A stretch of 6,689 nt of DNA from Streptosporangiaceae bacterium (GCA_030043395.1 JASHXW010000032.1:1-6689); one strand, 5' to 3'; numbered from the stretch's first letter, positions 1 through 5,150 are shown. A program made the numbers and translations. The notes: generated by a model not told the origin, from the sequence alone.

Positions 1-544
1 CGTAAACGGCCTGCTTCACCATTTCCAGCGCGGTGCTCCGCGGCATTCCGAGCAGGATGCCCGCGTCGACCATGGACTCGACCAGGAAGTAAACGTAGGC
101 CGGCCCGCTGCCCGACAGCGCCGTGGCGGCATCCTGCTGCGACTCGGGAATCCGCAGCACCTTTCCGACCGGGCGCAGCAGCTCCTCGGCGCGGCGCAGG
201 TGCTCTTCCCTGGCGTGACTGCCGGGCGAGATCAGGCTCATCGCCTCGTCGACCAGAACCGGCGTGTTCGACATCACCCGGACAACGGGAGCGTCGGCGG
301 CCAGCCTGGACTCGATGAACCTGGTCGTGATCCCGGCCGCGACCGAGATCACCAGCTGGCTGGCGGTGACACTCGGCGCGATCTGCTCGAGCAGCGCTCC
401 CATGTCCTGCGGCTTGACGGTGATCACCAGGGTGTCGGCCTTGCCGGCGGCCTCGGCGGCGGTCGTGACCTCGATGCCGTACGAGTCGGTGAGGGCAGCG
501 ATCCGGTCCGGCCTGCGCGCGGCCGCGATCACGCCGGACGGCGC
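1..544 (-). pseudogene. proC: 5'-truncated second copy of proC (pyrroline-5-carboxylate reductase), running off the left edge
   Basis: Read on the minus strand, this stretch matches codons 26-206 of the intact proC in the same window. It has no gaps and 39 base differences in 544 (about 93% identity). The frame stays open, with 10 amino-acid changes out of 181; the MSNTP, SGSGPAY and VKPQD motifs are all kept. Similarity stops abruptly at 544/545, and an in-frame TGA lies just upstream (554-556). The first 25 residues are therefore missing, including the GAGQMG dinucleotide-binding loop that a reductase of this family needs. The only start codons left are internal, for example GTG at 530-532. 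About 30 of the 39 changes are at third codon positions, so the copy diverged while still under protein-level selection. It is most likely a recently broken paralogue. A chimeric contig end joining two strains is the main alternative. The C-terminal part lies outside the window. Confidence 0.85.
1..544 (-). repeat. Left arm of a large imperfect inverted repeat (partner 682-1225)
   Basis: Position x in this arm pairs with position 1226-x in the right arm along the whole length, with no insertion or deletion. The two arms are separated by 137 bases (545-681) that are not shared. Because the window begins inside the arm, its true length is unknown. Divergence is uneven: about 20% in the 63 bases next to the centre, about 6% in the next 264, and about 4% in the outer 217. 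Confidence 0.92.
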
Positions 545-546
545 CG

Positions 547-562
547 GAGCCGCTCACGGCTC
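547..562. other. Short hairpin at the inverted-repeat junction
   Basis: GAGCCG (547-552) and CGGCTC (557-562) form a perfect 6-bp stem with a CTCA loop, beginning three bases after homology to proC ends at 544. It may be a terminator-like stem between the two divergent copies or a structure linked to the rearrangement break. Stems of this size are common by chance in DNA this GC-rich, so the function is uncertain. Confidence 0.35.
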
Positions 563-606
563 GGTAGCCGCCCGCACCCGGCGGCCGGACCCGGGACGCT
601 ACGCTC

Positions 607-1407
607 GTGAGCGTGATCGCGATACTGGGCGCCGGCCAGATGGGCGAGGCCCTGCTGTCAGGCATGCTCAGGGCCGGGATCGCGCCGTCTGAGGTGATCG
701 CGGCTGTCCGGCGGCCGGACCGGATGGCGGCCCTGGCCGACGCGTACGGCATCGAGGTGACGACCGCCGCCGAGGCCGCTGGCAAGGCCGACACGCTGGT
801 CATCACCGTCAAGCCGCAGGACATGGGGACGCTGCTCGAGCAGATCGCCCCGAGGGTCACCGCCAGCCAGCTCGTGATCTCGGTCGCGGCCGGGATCACG
901 ACCAGGTTCATCGAGTCCAGGCTGACCGCCGAAGCGCCCGTTGTCAGGGTGATGTCGAACACGCCGGTCCTCGTCGACGAGGCGATGAGCCTGATCTCGC
1001 CAGGCCGTCACGCCAGGGAGGAGCACCTGCGCCGGGCCGAGGAGCTGCTGCGGCCGGTCGGCAAGGTGCTGCGCATTCCCGAGTCGCAGCAGGATGCCGC
1101 CACGGCGCTGTCCGGCAGCGGGCCGGCCTACGTGTACTTCCTGGTCGAGTCCATGGTCGACGCTGGCATCCTGCTCGGAATGCCGCGGAGCACCGCTCTG
1201 GAAATGGTGAAGCAGGCCGTTTACGGCGCCGCGACCATGCTGCGCGAGTCCGGCGAGCATCCGGTTATCCTCCGCGAGGCGGTGACGTCGCCTGGCGGGA
1301 CCACGATCAACGCGATCAGGGAACTCGAGCGGCACGGCGTGAGAGCGGCTTTCCTGGCCGCGATCGAGGCGGCTCGCGACCGCGGCAGGGAGCTCGGAAG
1401 CGGCTAG
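607..1407 (+). CDS. proC: Pyrroline-5-carboxylate reductase (ProC), intact copy
   Basis: This 266-residue protein has the normal length of the family. ProC is a cytosolic enzyme that reduces 1-pyrroline-5-carboxylate to L-proline with NAD(P)H, the last step of proline synthesis. Visible motifs are the Rossmann loop GAGQMG (residues 8-13), VKPQD (68-72), MSNTP (116-120), SGSGPAY (169-175) and the family signature TSPGGTT (227-233), which form the cofactor and substrate sites. The GTG at 607 is chosen because it puts the glycine loop at the usual distance from the N-terminus. A weak GGGA lies about 10 bases upstream. Only 62 bases separate the start from the end of homology to the inverted copy, so the promoter must lie in that junction sequence or beyond it. 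The next gene downstream is the BldC-like regulator, as in other actinobacteria. A long antisense frame across this gene is a GC-bias shadow. Confidence 0.96.
   Translation: MSVIAILGAGQMGEALLSGMLRAGIAPSEVIAAVRRPDRMAALADAYGIEVTTAAEAAGKADTLVITVKPQDMGTLLEQIAPRVTASQLVISVAAGITTRFIESRLTAEAPVVRVMSNTPVLVDEAMSLISPGRHAREEHLRRAEELLRPVGKVLRIPESQQDAATALSGSGPAYVYFLVESMVDAGILLGMPRSTALEMVKQAVYGAATMLRESGEHPVILREAVTSPGGTTINAIRELERHGVRAAFLAAIEAARDRGRELGSG
682..1225 (+). repeat. Right arm of the proC inverted repeat (partner 1-544)
   Basis: This is the part of the intact proC (codons 26 to 206) that is duplicated in inverted orientation at 1-544. The arm begins inside the gene, exactly at the start of codon 26. 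The first 75 bases of proC (607-681) have no counterpart in the left copy. Confidence 0.92.
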
Positions 1408-1415
1408 CGGTCGCG
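1375..1415 (+). terminator. Stem-loop overlapping the proC stop codon
   Basis: CGCGACCGC (1375-1383) and GCGGTCGCG (1407-1415) form a perfect 9-bp stem enclosing a 23-base loop. The proC stop codon TAG (1405-1407) sits at its 3' side. It is followed by AAAAC rather than a T tract, so it is not a classical intrinsic terminator. Actinobacterial terminators often lack a T tract, but the long loop keeps this call weak. Confidence 0.35.
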
Positions 1416-1598
1416 AAAACCGGTCCACGACGGCTCTGCGCCGATGACGGCATAACAAAACGGCATCGGCCGGTCTATCATGGCCAATTCGGCATCGTTA
1501 CGGGGTTGCCCTTTTGCGTGTACGAATTACGCTGGATACGGGCGTGACTGGTGCGCTGGATATCGCTTGGCGCAGCATGGCGCCGGAGAGGGCTATCG
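1408..1598 (+). promoter_or_regulatory. Spacer before the BldC-like gene with repeated CGGCAT motifs
   Basis: This 191-base gap has lower GC content than the flanking genes and probably holds the promoter of the BldC-like gene. CGGCAT occurs three times, at 1448-1453, 1461-1466 and 1490-1495; the last two extend to CGGCATCG. GCCGATG (1440-1446) and CATCGGC (1464-1470) form a 7-bp inverted repeat. AATT cores occur around 1486 and 1525. TATCAT (1476-1481) resembles a -10 box but has no good -35 partner. A strong ribosome-binding site, GGAGAGGG (1585-1592), ends the region. No exact transcription start can be assigned. Confidence 0.35.
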
Positions 1599-1802
1599 AT
1601 GGCAGCAGAGGCAACTCCGCTCAGTGCCGTCCGCTTCCTGACGGTGGCTGAGGTGGCGGCGATCATGCGTGTGTCAAAGATGACCGTCTACCGTCTCGTT
1701 CACTCCGGGGACCTGGAGGCGATCCGAGTCGGCCGCTCGTTCCGGGTGCCTGAACGCGCGGTCGACCAGTATCTCAGGGACGCGTTCGTCGAAGCAGGCT
1801 GA
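1599..1802 (+). CDS. BldC-like MerR-type DNA-binding protein (excisionase-like helix-turn-helix)
   Basis: This small 67-residue protein consists almost entirely of one winged helix-turn-helix of the MerR/excisionase type (HTH_17). The segment FLTVAEVAAIMRVSKMTVYR (residues 13-32) is the helix-turn-helix. GDLEAIRVGRSFRVPERAVDQYL (from residue 37) contains the wing and last helix. Its size and sequence resemble Streptomyces BldC and the Rv0500A-type proteins next to proC in actinobacteria. BldC is known to bind direct repeats cooperatively and control sporulation genes; whether this paralogue does so is inference. The frame is open from 1551, but the ATG at 1599 is preferred because GGAGAGGG lies 6 bases upstream and the product then has the family length. 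No ligand-binding domain is present, so it is not a classical MerR sensor. It is probably transcribed from its own promoter. Confidence 0.85.
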   Translation: MAAEATPLSAVRFLTVAEVAAIMRVSKMTVYRLVHSGDLEAIRVGRSFRVPERAVDQYLRDAFVEAG

Positions 1803-1966
1803 TCCGAGGGCGCCGATGCCGCGGGCTGATCCGCCGGCGGTAACAGGCCGGGGCGACTGCGGTGGCCAGGCCGGGGTACGCTTTGGCGTTGGCGTGCGCC
1901 CTGCCGTGAGTGCGGCGGCGTTGACAGGCACGCAGTCGCGCGTGGTATCGGATCGAGGGTGGTCTC
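1803..1966 (+). promoter_or_regulatory. Intergenic region with a candidate promoter for the small basic protein
   Basis: TTGACA (1921-1926) is a perfect -35 consensus. A weak -10 lies within 1943-1951 (TGGTATCGG), giving a spacer of 16-19 bases and a leader of about 10 bases before the GTG at 1967. GAGGG (1955-1959) serves as ribosome-binding site. CAGGCCGGGG occurs twice (1844-1853 and 1867-1876), 23 bases apart, with no assigned role. I see no gene in this stretch. Confidence 0.45.
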
Positions 1967-2065
1967 GTGGGCTCAGTAATCAAGAAGCGGCGCAAGCGGA
2001 TGGCGAAGAAGAAGCACCGCAAGCTGCTGCGCAAGACGCGCGTTCAGCGCAGGAACAAGAAGTAG
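1967..2065 (+). CDS. Tiny basic ribosomal protein of the bS22 / AURKAIP1-COX24 type
   Basis: This 32-residue peptide reads [20 protein letters not shown] at its start, and more than half of its residues are Arg or Lys. It closely resembles the 33-residue actinobacterial peptide at the same place in other genomes (Rv0500B type) and the C-terminal COX24/AURKAIP1 domain of mitochondrial small-subunit protein mS38. In mycobacterial ribosome structures a peptide of this type, named bS22, lies in the 30S subunit near the decoding centre; I link it to that protein from memory. It has a GTG start with GAGGG upstream, its own candidate promoter, and a strong hairpin five bases after the stop, suggesting an independent short transcript. 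It is too short for many gene callers. The position between the BldC-like gene and the acyltransferase supports the call. Confidence 0.88.
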   Translation: MGSVIKKRRKRMAKKKHRKLLRKTRVQRRNKK

Positions 2066-2069
2066 GGTC

Positions 2070-2093
2070 CGGCCTGGCGGGTCGGCCAGGCCG
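2070..2093 (+). terminator. Strong GC hairpin after the small basic protein gene
   Basis: CGGCCTGGC (2070-2078) and GCCAGGCCG (2085-2093) form a perfect 9-bp stem with a 6-base loop, starting five bases after the stop codon. No T tract follows, which is common for actinobacterial terminators. It could fully or partly separate the highly expressed ribosomal peptide from the acyltransferase 43 bases further on. Confidence 0.55.
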
Positions 2094-2135
2094 ATCGGGC
2101 CTGCCAGCGGTGACTGGCGATGCGGAGAGCCGAAT

Positions 2136-3029
2136 ATGAGCGACCCGGGAGCTCAATTCGCCGGCCAATGGCGTGAACGCCTGGCCGGGGCGGCAGACTT
2201 CGTGCGGCGGCGCGCCGCCGGGGAGTACGAGGTAGATCCGGATACCGGCTTCGACCCGGAGCTCAACGCCGCGGTACTGATGCCCGCCGCACGCGGGCTG
2301 TACCGGAATTGGTTCAGGGTTCGGATGCGCGGGCTTGAGCACGTGCCAGCGCAGGGCGGGGCCCTCGTGGTCGCCAACCATTCCGGCGTGCTGCCGTTCG
2401 ACGCGATCATGATGCAGGTCGGCATTCTCGACGAGCATCCGGCGCACCGGAACTTGAGGCTGCTCAGCGCCGATCTGGTCTACACGCTCCCGGTACTTGG
2501 CCAGATGGCGAAGGTGAGCGGTCACGTGCCAGCCCATCCGGACCAGGCTGAGCGGCTGCTGGCATCCGGCGAGCTTGTCGGAGTATTTCCAGAAGGTTTC
2601 AAGGGAATTGGCAAGCCGTTCAGTAATCGGTACCGGCTGCAGCGGTTTGGCCGCGGCGGTTTCGCTCGCACGGCGCTGCGCGCCGGCGCGGCGATGATTC
2701 CGTGCGCCGTCGTGGGCGCCGAGGAGATCTACCCGATGGTGGCCGACTGGCCGGAGCTGGCCGCCCGATTGAAGCTGCCCTATTTTCCGATAACGCCGCT
2801 CTTCCCCTGGCTCGGGCCGATTGGCGCGATCCCGCTCCCGTCGAACTGGATTATCGAGTTCTGCGATCCCGTGCCGACCGACGGTTTCACGCCCGACCAG
2901 TGGGAGGACGAGGACGTGATCGCCGAACTGGCAGGAAAGGTCAAGGACGTCATCGGCAGGAAGATCGACGAGCTGCTGGCCGAGCGCGGCCCGGCTTTCG
3001 GTGAGTGGCCACCGCCCGAGGAGGCGTAG
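2136..3029 (+). CDS. PlsC-like lysophospholipid acyltransferase family protein
   Basis: This 297-residue protein belongs to the glycerolipid/lysophospholipid acyltransferase superfamily and resembles Rv0502, found at the same place in mycobacteria. Such enzymes transfer an acyl chain from acyl-CoA or acyl-ACP to a hydroxyl of a lipid precursor at the membrane; the actual acceptor here is unknown. The first motif is NHSGVLPFD (residues 81-89). His82 and Asp89 would be the catalytic pair, but six residues separate them instead of the four in the classical HX4D motif, as in MGAT-like members. FPEGFKG (151-157) matches the acceptor-binding FPEG motif. The C-terminal part is hydrophobic and Pro/Trp-rich (221-242), with no clear multi-helix membrane domain. 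The ATG at 2136 has GGAGAG six bases upstream. It converges with the HAD gene, with only 44 bases between them. In M. tuberculosis a galE-like gene precedes the equivalent gene; here it is absent. Confidence 0.85.
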   Translation: MSDPGAQFAGQWRERLAGAADFVRRRAAGEYEVDPDTGFDPELNAAVLMPAARGLYRNWFRVRMRGLEHVPAQGGALVVANHSGVLPFDAIMMQVGILDEHPAHRNLRLLSADLVYTLPVLGQMAKVSGHVPAHPDQAERLLASGELVGVFPEGFKGIGKPFSNRYRLQRFGRGGFARTALRAGAAMIPCAVVGAEEIYPMVADWPELAARLKLPYFPITPLFPWLGPIGAIPLPSNWIIEFCDPVPTDGFTPDQWEDEDVIAELAGKVKDVIGRKIDELLAERGPAFGEWPPPEEA

Positions 3030-3037
3030 CTTTCCTT

Positions 3038-3050
3038 CGCCGGCCCGGCG
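3038..3050. terminator. Small stem-loop between convergent genes
   Basis: CGCCG (3038-3042) and CGGCG (3046-3050) can form a 5-bp stem with a 3-base loop in the 44-base gap between the acyltransferase and the HAD gene, which are transcribed towards each other. The position fits a bidirectional terminator, but the stem is short and there is no T tract on either strand. Confidence 0.3.
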
Positions 3051-3073
3051 GGGGCGGCGTTCTGCGCGCTCGC

Positions 3074-3970
3074 CTAGCTGATAGCTGCCCGGTGGCGACG
3101 GACCGCGATGGCCGCGGCGAGGCCGCCGGCCACCACGCCTGCCCCCGCCGCTACCGGTATCGCGATGATCGTGGCCTTGCGCCCGCGCCGGAACTCATAG
3201 ATCGGCCAGCCGCGCTCCCGGGCCATGGAGCGCAGCCGCGGATCGGGGTTGACGGCGCTGGGATGCCCGACGAGGCTCAGCATCGGCACGTCATTGGCGG
3301 AGTCGCTGTACGCGCTGCACAGGCCCAGGTCGAGGTGCTCCCGCTCGGCCAGCGCGAGCACAGCCTCCGCCTTGGCCTCTCCATGCAGCAGCCCGCCAAC
3401 CAGCCGGCCGGTATAGGCGCCGTCTGAGGTCTCGGCCACGGTGCCCAGGGCGCCGGTGAGGCCGAGCCTGCGCGCGAGGATCTCGGCCAGCTCCACCGGC
3501 GTCGCGGTGACCAGCCAGACCCGCTGGCCGGCCTCCAGGTGACGCTGGGTGAGCTCTCGGGAGCCCTCCCAGATGCGGTCCGCCATCGTCTCGTCGTAGA
3601 TCTCCTCGCCGAGCGCGACGATGTCGGCGACCTTCTGGCCTGCGACGAATGCGAGCGCTGCCTCGCGAGCGGCCTCGATGTGATCCGCGTTCTCCGCTCC
3701 GCGCGCGCGGAAGACCATCTGGCCGATCGCCATCTTGGCCAGATCGGCCGGGCCGAACATCTTGCGTGCCGCCAGGCCTCTGGCGAAGTGGTAGATGGAG
3801 GCGCCGCGCATCAGCGTGTTGTCTACATCAAAGAAGGCGCCGGACCTCGGGTCCGGTGCCACCAGCGGCTGGCTTACCGATGCGGCGGCGGCAGCGGCCG
3901 CCCCCGCGATTACGGCTCGCTCGTCATGTCCTGGCTGGTCAGGGGGTCTAGATACGGCCGTCACATGCAC
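3074..3970 (-). CDS. HAD-IB family hydrolase (SerB1-like phosphatase) with a C-terminal membrane helix
   Basis: This 298-residue protein carries all four HAD motifs. Motif I is FDVDNT (residues 47-52) with nucleophile Asp48 and acid/base Asp50. Motif II is VTATP (154-158), motif III is Lys200 in HGEAK, and motif IV is YSDSANDVPM (221-230) with Mg2+-binding Asp223 and Asp227. The spacing and the cap inserted after motif I fit subfamily IB, which includes phosphoserine phosphatase; mycobacterial SerB1 (Rv0505c) is the positional counterpart. The true substrate (phosphoserine or a lipid/sugar phosphate) cannot be told. An Ala-rich N-terminal stretch (21-31) precedes the domain, and a hydrophobic Ala/Gly/Val segment followed by RRHR (about 266-294) looks like a membrane anchor with a basic end. 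The GTG at 3970 is the longest start; GTG at 3964 has a better-placed AGG and may be the real one. It is divergent from the membrane protein gene. Confidence 0.88.
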   Translation of the reverse strand: MHVTAVSRPPDQPGHDERAVIAGAAAAAAASVSQPLVAPDPRSGAFFDVDNTLMRGASIYHFARGLAARKMFGPADLAKMAIGQMVFRARGAENADHIEAAREAALAFVAGQKVADIVALGEEIYDETMADRIWEGSRELTQRHLEAGQRVWLVTATPVELAEILARRLGLTGALGTVAETSDGAYTGRLVGGLLHGEAKAEAVLALAEREHLDLGLCSAYSDSANDVPMLSLVGHPSAVNPDPRLRSMARERGWPIYEFRRGRKATIIAIPVAAGAGVVAGGLAAAIAVRRHRAAIS

Positions 3971-4081
3971 CTAGCTTAATGGGTGACGCGAGTATTTCCG
4001 CAGTAGCGCACCGGGTCAGTTGGCCGCTATCTGGGCTGCCCGCCGGCTTGGCGCGACGCGTGCAGGGCAACATAAGCAGCG
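3971..4081 (+). promoter_or_regulatory. Divergent intergenic region with a candidate leaderless promoter
   Basis: This 111-base gap separates the HAD gene from the membrane protein gene and should hold promoters for both. On the plus strand, TTGGCG (4048-4053) and CATAAG (4071-4076) are spaced 17 bases apart, each matching 4 of 6 consensus bases. Transcription would then start at or next to the ATG at 4082. No good ribosome-binding site precedes that ATG, so a leaderless mRNA is plausible. No minus-strand promoter stands out. Confidence 0.35.
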
Positions 4082-4828
4082 ATGACGCTTTCCTTCATTG
4101 TGGTGACGCTCGGCGCAGTCGGCGCGATCGCGGGGACCGGCGCGCTGGCGGCGCGCTGCGCGCGGCTCCCGCGGATCTTCATGATCGCGTGGACGGTCGC
4201 GATCTGCGGCCTGGCGATCGCGATGGCGAGCCAGGCGCTCGGTCACCTGATCGGGTACAGCGGCGCGATCTTCCGTGCCATGGAACTCGGCGGGCAGGCG
4301 ATCGCGCCGCTCGCCTTGTCCCTAGCGCTGGCGGAGATCGTGGCGCTGAGCATTCCCGCCAGGTTCGCCATGCGCCTGGCGGTATCGGCGATCGGGCTGG
4401 TGGTTGTCGTGATCCTCGGCACCGATCCGCTGAACACCAGCGCGACCTTCAGCAGGGCCTGGCCGGATCCCAGGCTCTTCTACCAGGTCATACCGAAGGG
4501 CCTGATCGGGTTCGTGGCCGCGTTCACCATGGTGGCCGCGCTGATCGCGGGATCGCTCGCAGTGCACAGGTGGTCACGTGATCGCTCACCAGCCTGGGTC
4601 ACGCGCCCCGCGCTGGCCGGCGTGGCGAGCGCGGGCTGCGTTGCGCTGCCAGGGGTCTCGATGGCGGCGCACCTGGGCTTGCCGCCGAAGGACCTGTTCG
4701 CGGCCTGCTGCGCGGTGGGAGCCGGGCTGACCTGGTGGGCGGCGCGCATGGCCGAGCACGGCGGCCTGGCGCAAGCCCCGGTCGCGCCAGACGGCGGCAT
4801 CGCCTACGTCGCCTCGGTCTCCCGATGA
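4082..4828 (+). CDS. Membrane protein with about seven helices, function unknown
   Basis: I do not recognise this 248-residue protein with confidence. It has about seven hydrophobic segments (near 3-23, 31-50, 72-91, 95-113, 139-160, 175-195 and 205-222), then a soluble tail of about 25 residues. There is no kinase, cyclase or other catalytic domain after the helices. Helix-adjacent features include LGHLIGYSG (53-61), an amphipathic loop with RAWPDPRLFYQ (125-135) between helices 4 and 5, and PPKDLFAACC (201-210) before the last helix. The layout recalls stand-alone 7-helix sensor-like domains of actinobacteria, but that is only an impression. Its stop overlaps the start of the glutaredoxin-like gene (ATGA), so the two are probably translationally coupled. 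In Streptomyces coelicolor the corresponding place, as I recall, carries the sigma factor gene bldN and rsbN. Neither is present here. Confidence 0.75.
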   Translation: MTLSFIVVTLGAVGAIAGTGALAARCARLPRIFMIAWTVAICGLAIAMASQALGHLIGYSGAIFRAMELGGQAIAPLALSLALAEIVALSIPARFAMRLAVSAIGLVVVVILGTDPLNTSATFSRAWPDPRLFYQVIPKGLIGFVAAFTMVAALIAGSLAVHRWSRDRSPAWVTRPALAGVASAGCVALPGVSMAAHLGLPPKDLFAACCAVGAGLTWWAARMAEHGGLAQAPVAPDGGIAYVASVSR

Positions 4829-5076
4829 CCAGCGCGCACAGCATCACGCTGCTGTCCCGACCTGGCTGTCACCTGTGCGACGAGGCCAGGGCGGTCATCG
4901 AGCGGGTAGCCGACGACCTCGGCGTGTCCTGGACAGAGCGTGACATCACCGCCTCGCCCGACCTCCTGCGCGAATACGCGGACATGATTCCCGTCACGTT
5001 CGTCGACGGGGTGCAGCATGACTTCTGGCGCGTGGACGAGGCCAGGTTGCGGCAGGCCCTCACCTGGAACCCCTGA
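4825..5076 (+). CDS. Glutaredoxin-like (DUF836/PF05768) thiol-disulfide protein
   Basis: This 83-residue protein has a compact thioredoxin fold. It shows the redox motif CHLC (Cys15 and Cys18) after the first strand, a helix (about 19-32), and MIPVTFVDG (54-62) with the cis-proline Pro56 that faces the active site. This matches the small glutaredoxin-family proteins found before hemA in actinobacteria (Rv0508 type). It probably carries out thiol-disulfide exchange in the cytosol; its partner is unknown. The ATG at 4825 overlaps the TGA of the membrane protein gene by four bases, which decides the start; the frame is open further upstream, but that would overlap the membrane protein for 90 bases. 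The Rex operator begins two bases after its stop codon, so it sits directly against the rex control region. Confidence 0.9.
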   Translation: MTSAHSITLLSRPGCHLCDEARAVIERVADDLGVSWTERDITASPDLLREYADMIPVTFVDGVQHDFWRVDEARLRQALTWNP

Positions 5077-5078
5077 CT

Positions 5079-5096
5079 TTGTGCAAACGTTCACAA
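5079..5096. promoter_or_regulatory. Rex operator (ROP) upstream of rex
   Basis: TTGTGCAAACGTTCACAA matches the published Rex consensus TTGTGAAnnnnTTCACAA at 13 of 14 defined positions (only the sixth base differs). Rex binds such sites when NADH is low and leaves when NADH rises. Its place 102 bases before the rex start fits the autoregulated rex-hemA arrangement known in Streptomyces coelicolor. The half-site TTCACA (5090-5095) also resembles a -35 box, but no -10 at a suitable distance is clear. Confidence 0.88.
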
Positions 5097-5099
5097 GGG

Positions 5100-5133
5100 C
5101 GTACGTTGTTAATCGGCGTACGGTGTTAATCGA
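5100..5133. repeat. Tandem 17-bp direct repeat between the Rex operator and rex
   Basis: CGTACGTTGTTAATCGG (5100-5116) is followed immediately by CGTACGGTGTTAATCGA (5117-5133). Fifteen of 17 bases agree; the differences are at positions 7 and 17. Each unit contains TGTTAAT, and the second GTTAAT (5125-5130) could act as a -10 box. The repeat starts three bases after the Rex operator. Its role is unknown: a second regulator that binds direct repeats, or a duplicated promoter element. Confidence 0.85.
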
Positions 5134-5150
5134 GAGCATGACGGGCGCCA

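Noticed and set aside
200..692. Plus-strand open frames over the left proC copy and the junction
   Set aside because: They are antisense to the truncated proC copy, where the protein-level similarity is on the minus strand, and they show low-complexity Arg/Gly/Asp composition.
1..1225. Insertion sequence or transposon with long terminal inverted repeats
   Set aside because: The repeated arms are proC coding sequence, the 137-base centre has no transposase, and no target-site duplication can be recognised.
658..1458. 266-residue minus-strand open frame opposite proC
   Set aside because: It is a GC-bias shadow of the intact proC, with Arg/His-rich composition and no recognisable motif.
1980..2537. 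185-residue minus-strand open frame across the small peptide gene and the acyltransferase start
   Set aside because: It runs opposite two supported genes and their hairpin and has no family resemblance.
3005..3979. Plus-strand open frames opposite the HAD gene
   Set aside because: The minus strand carries all four HAD motifs; these frames are its antisense shadows.
3979..4581. 200-residue plus-strand open frame overlapping the membrane protein gene
   Set aside because: It is out of frame with the 7-helix protein and rich in Arg, Gly and Asp, as expected for a shifted frame of GC-rich coding DNA.
4804..5139. 111-residue minus-strand open frame opposite the glutaredoxin-like gene and the Rex operator
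   Set aside because: It covers the supported CxxC protein and the operator region on the opposite strand and resembles nothing.
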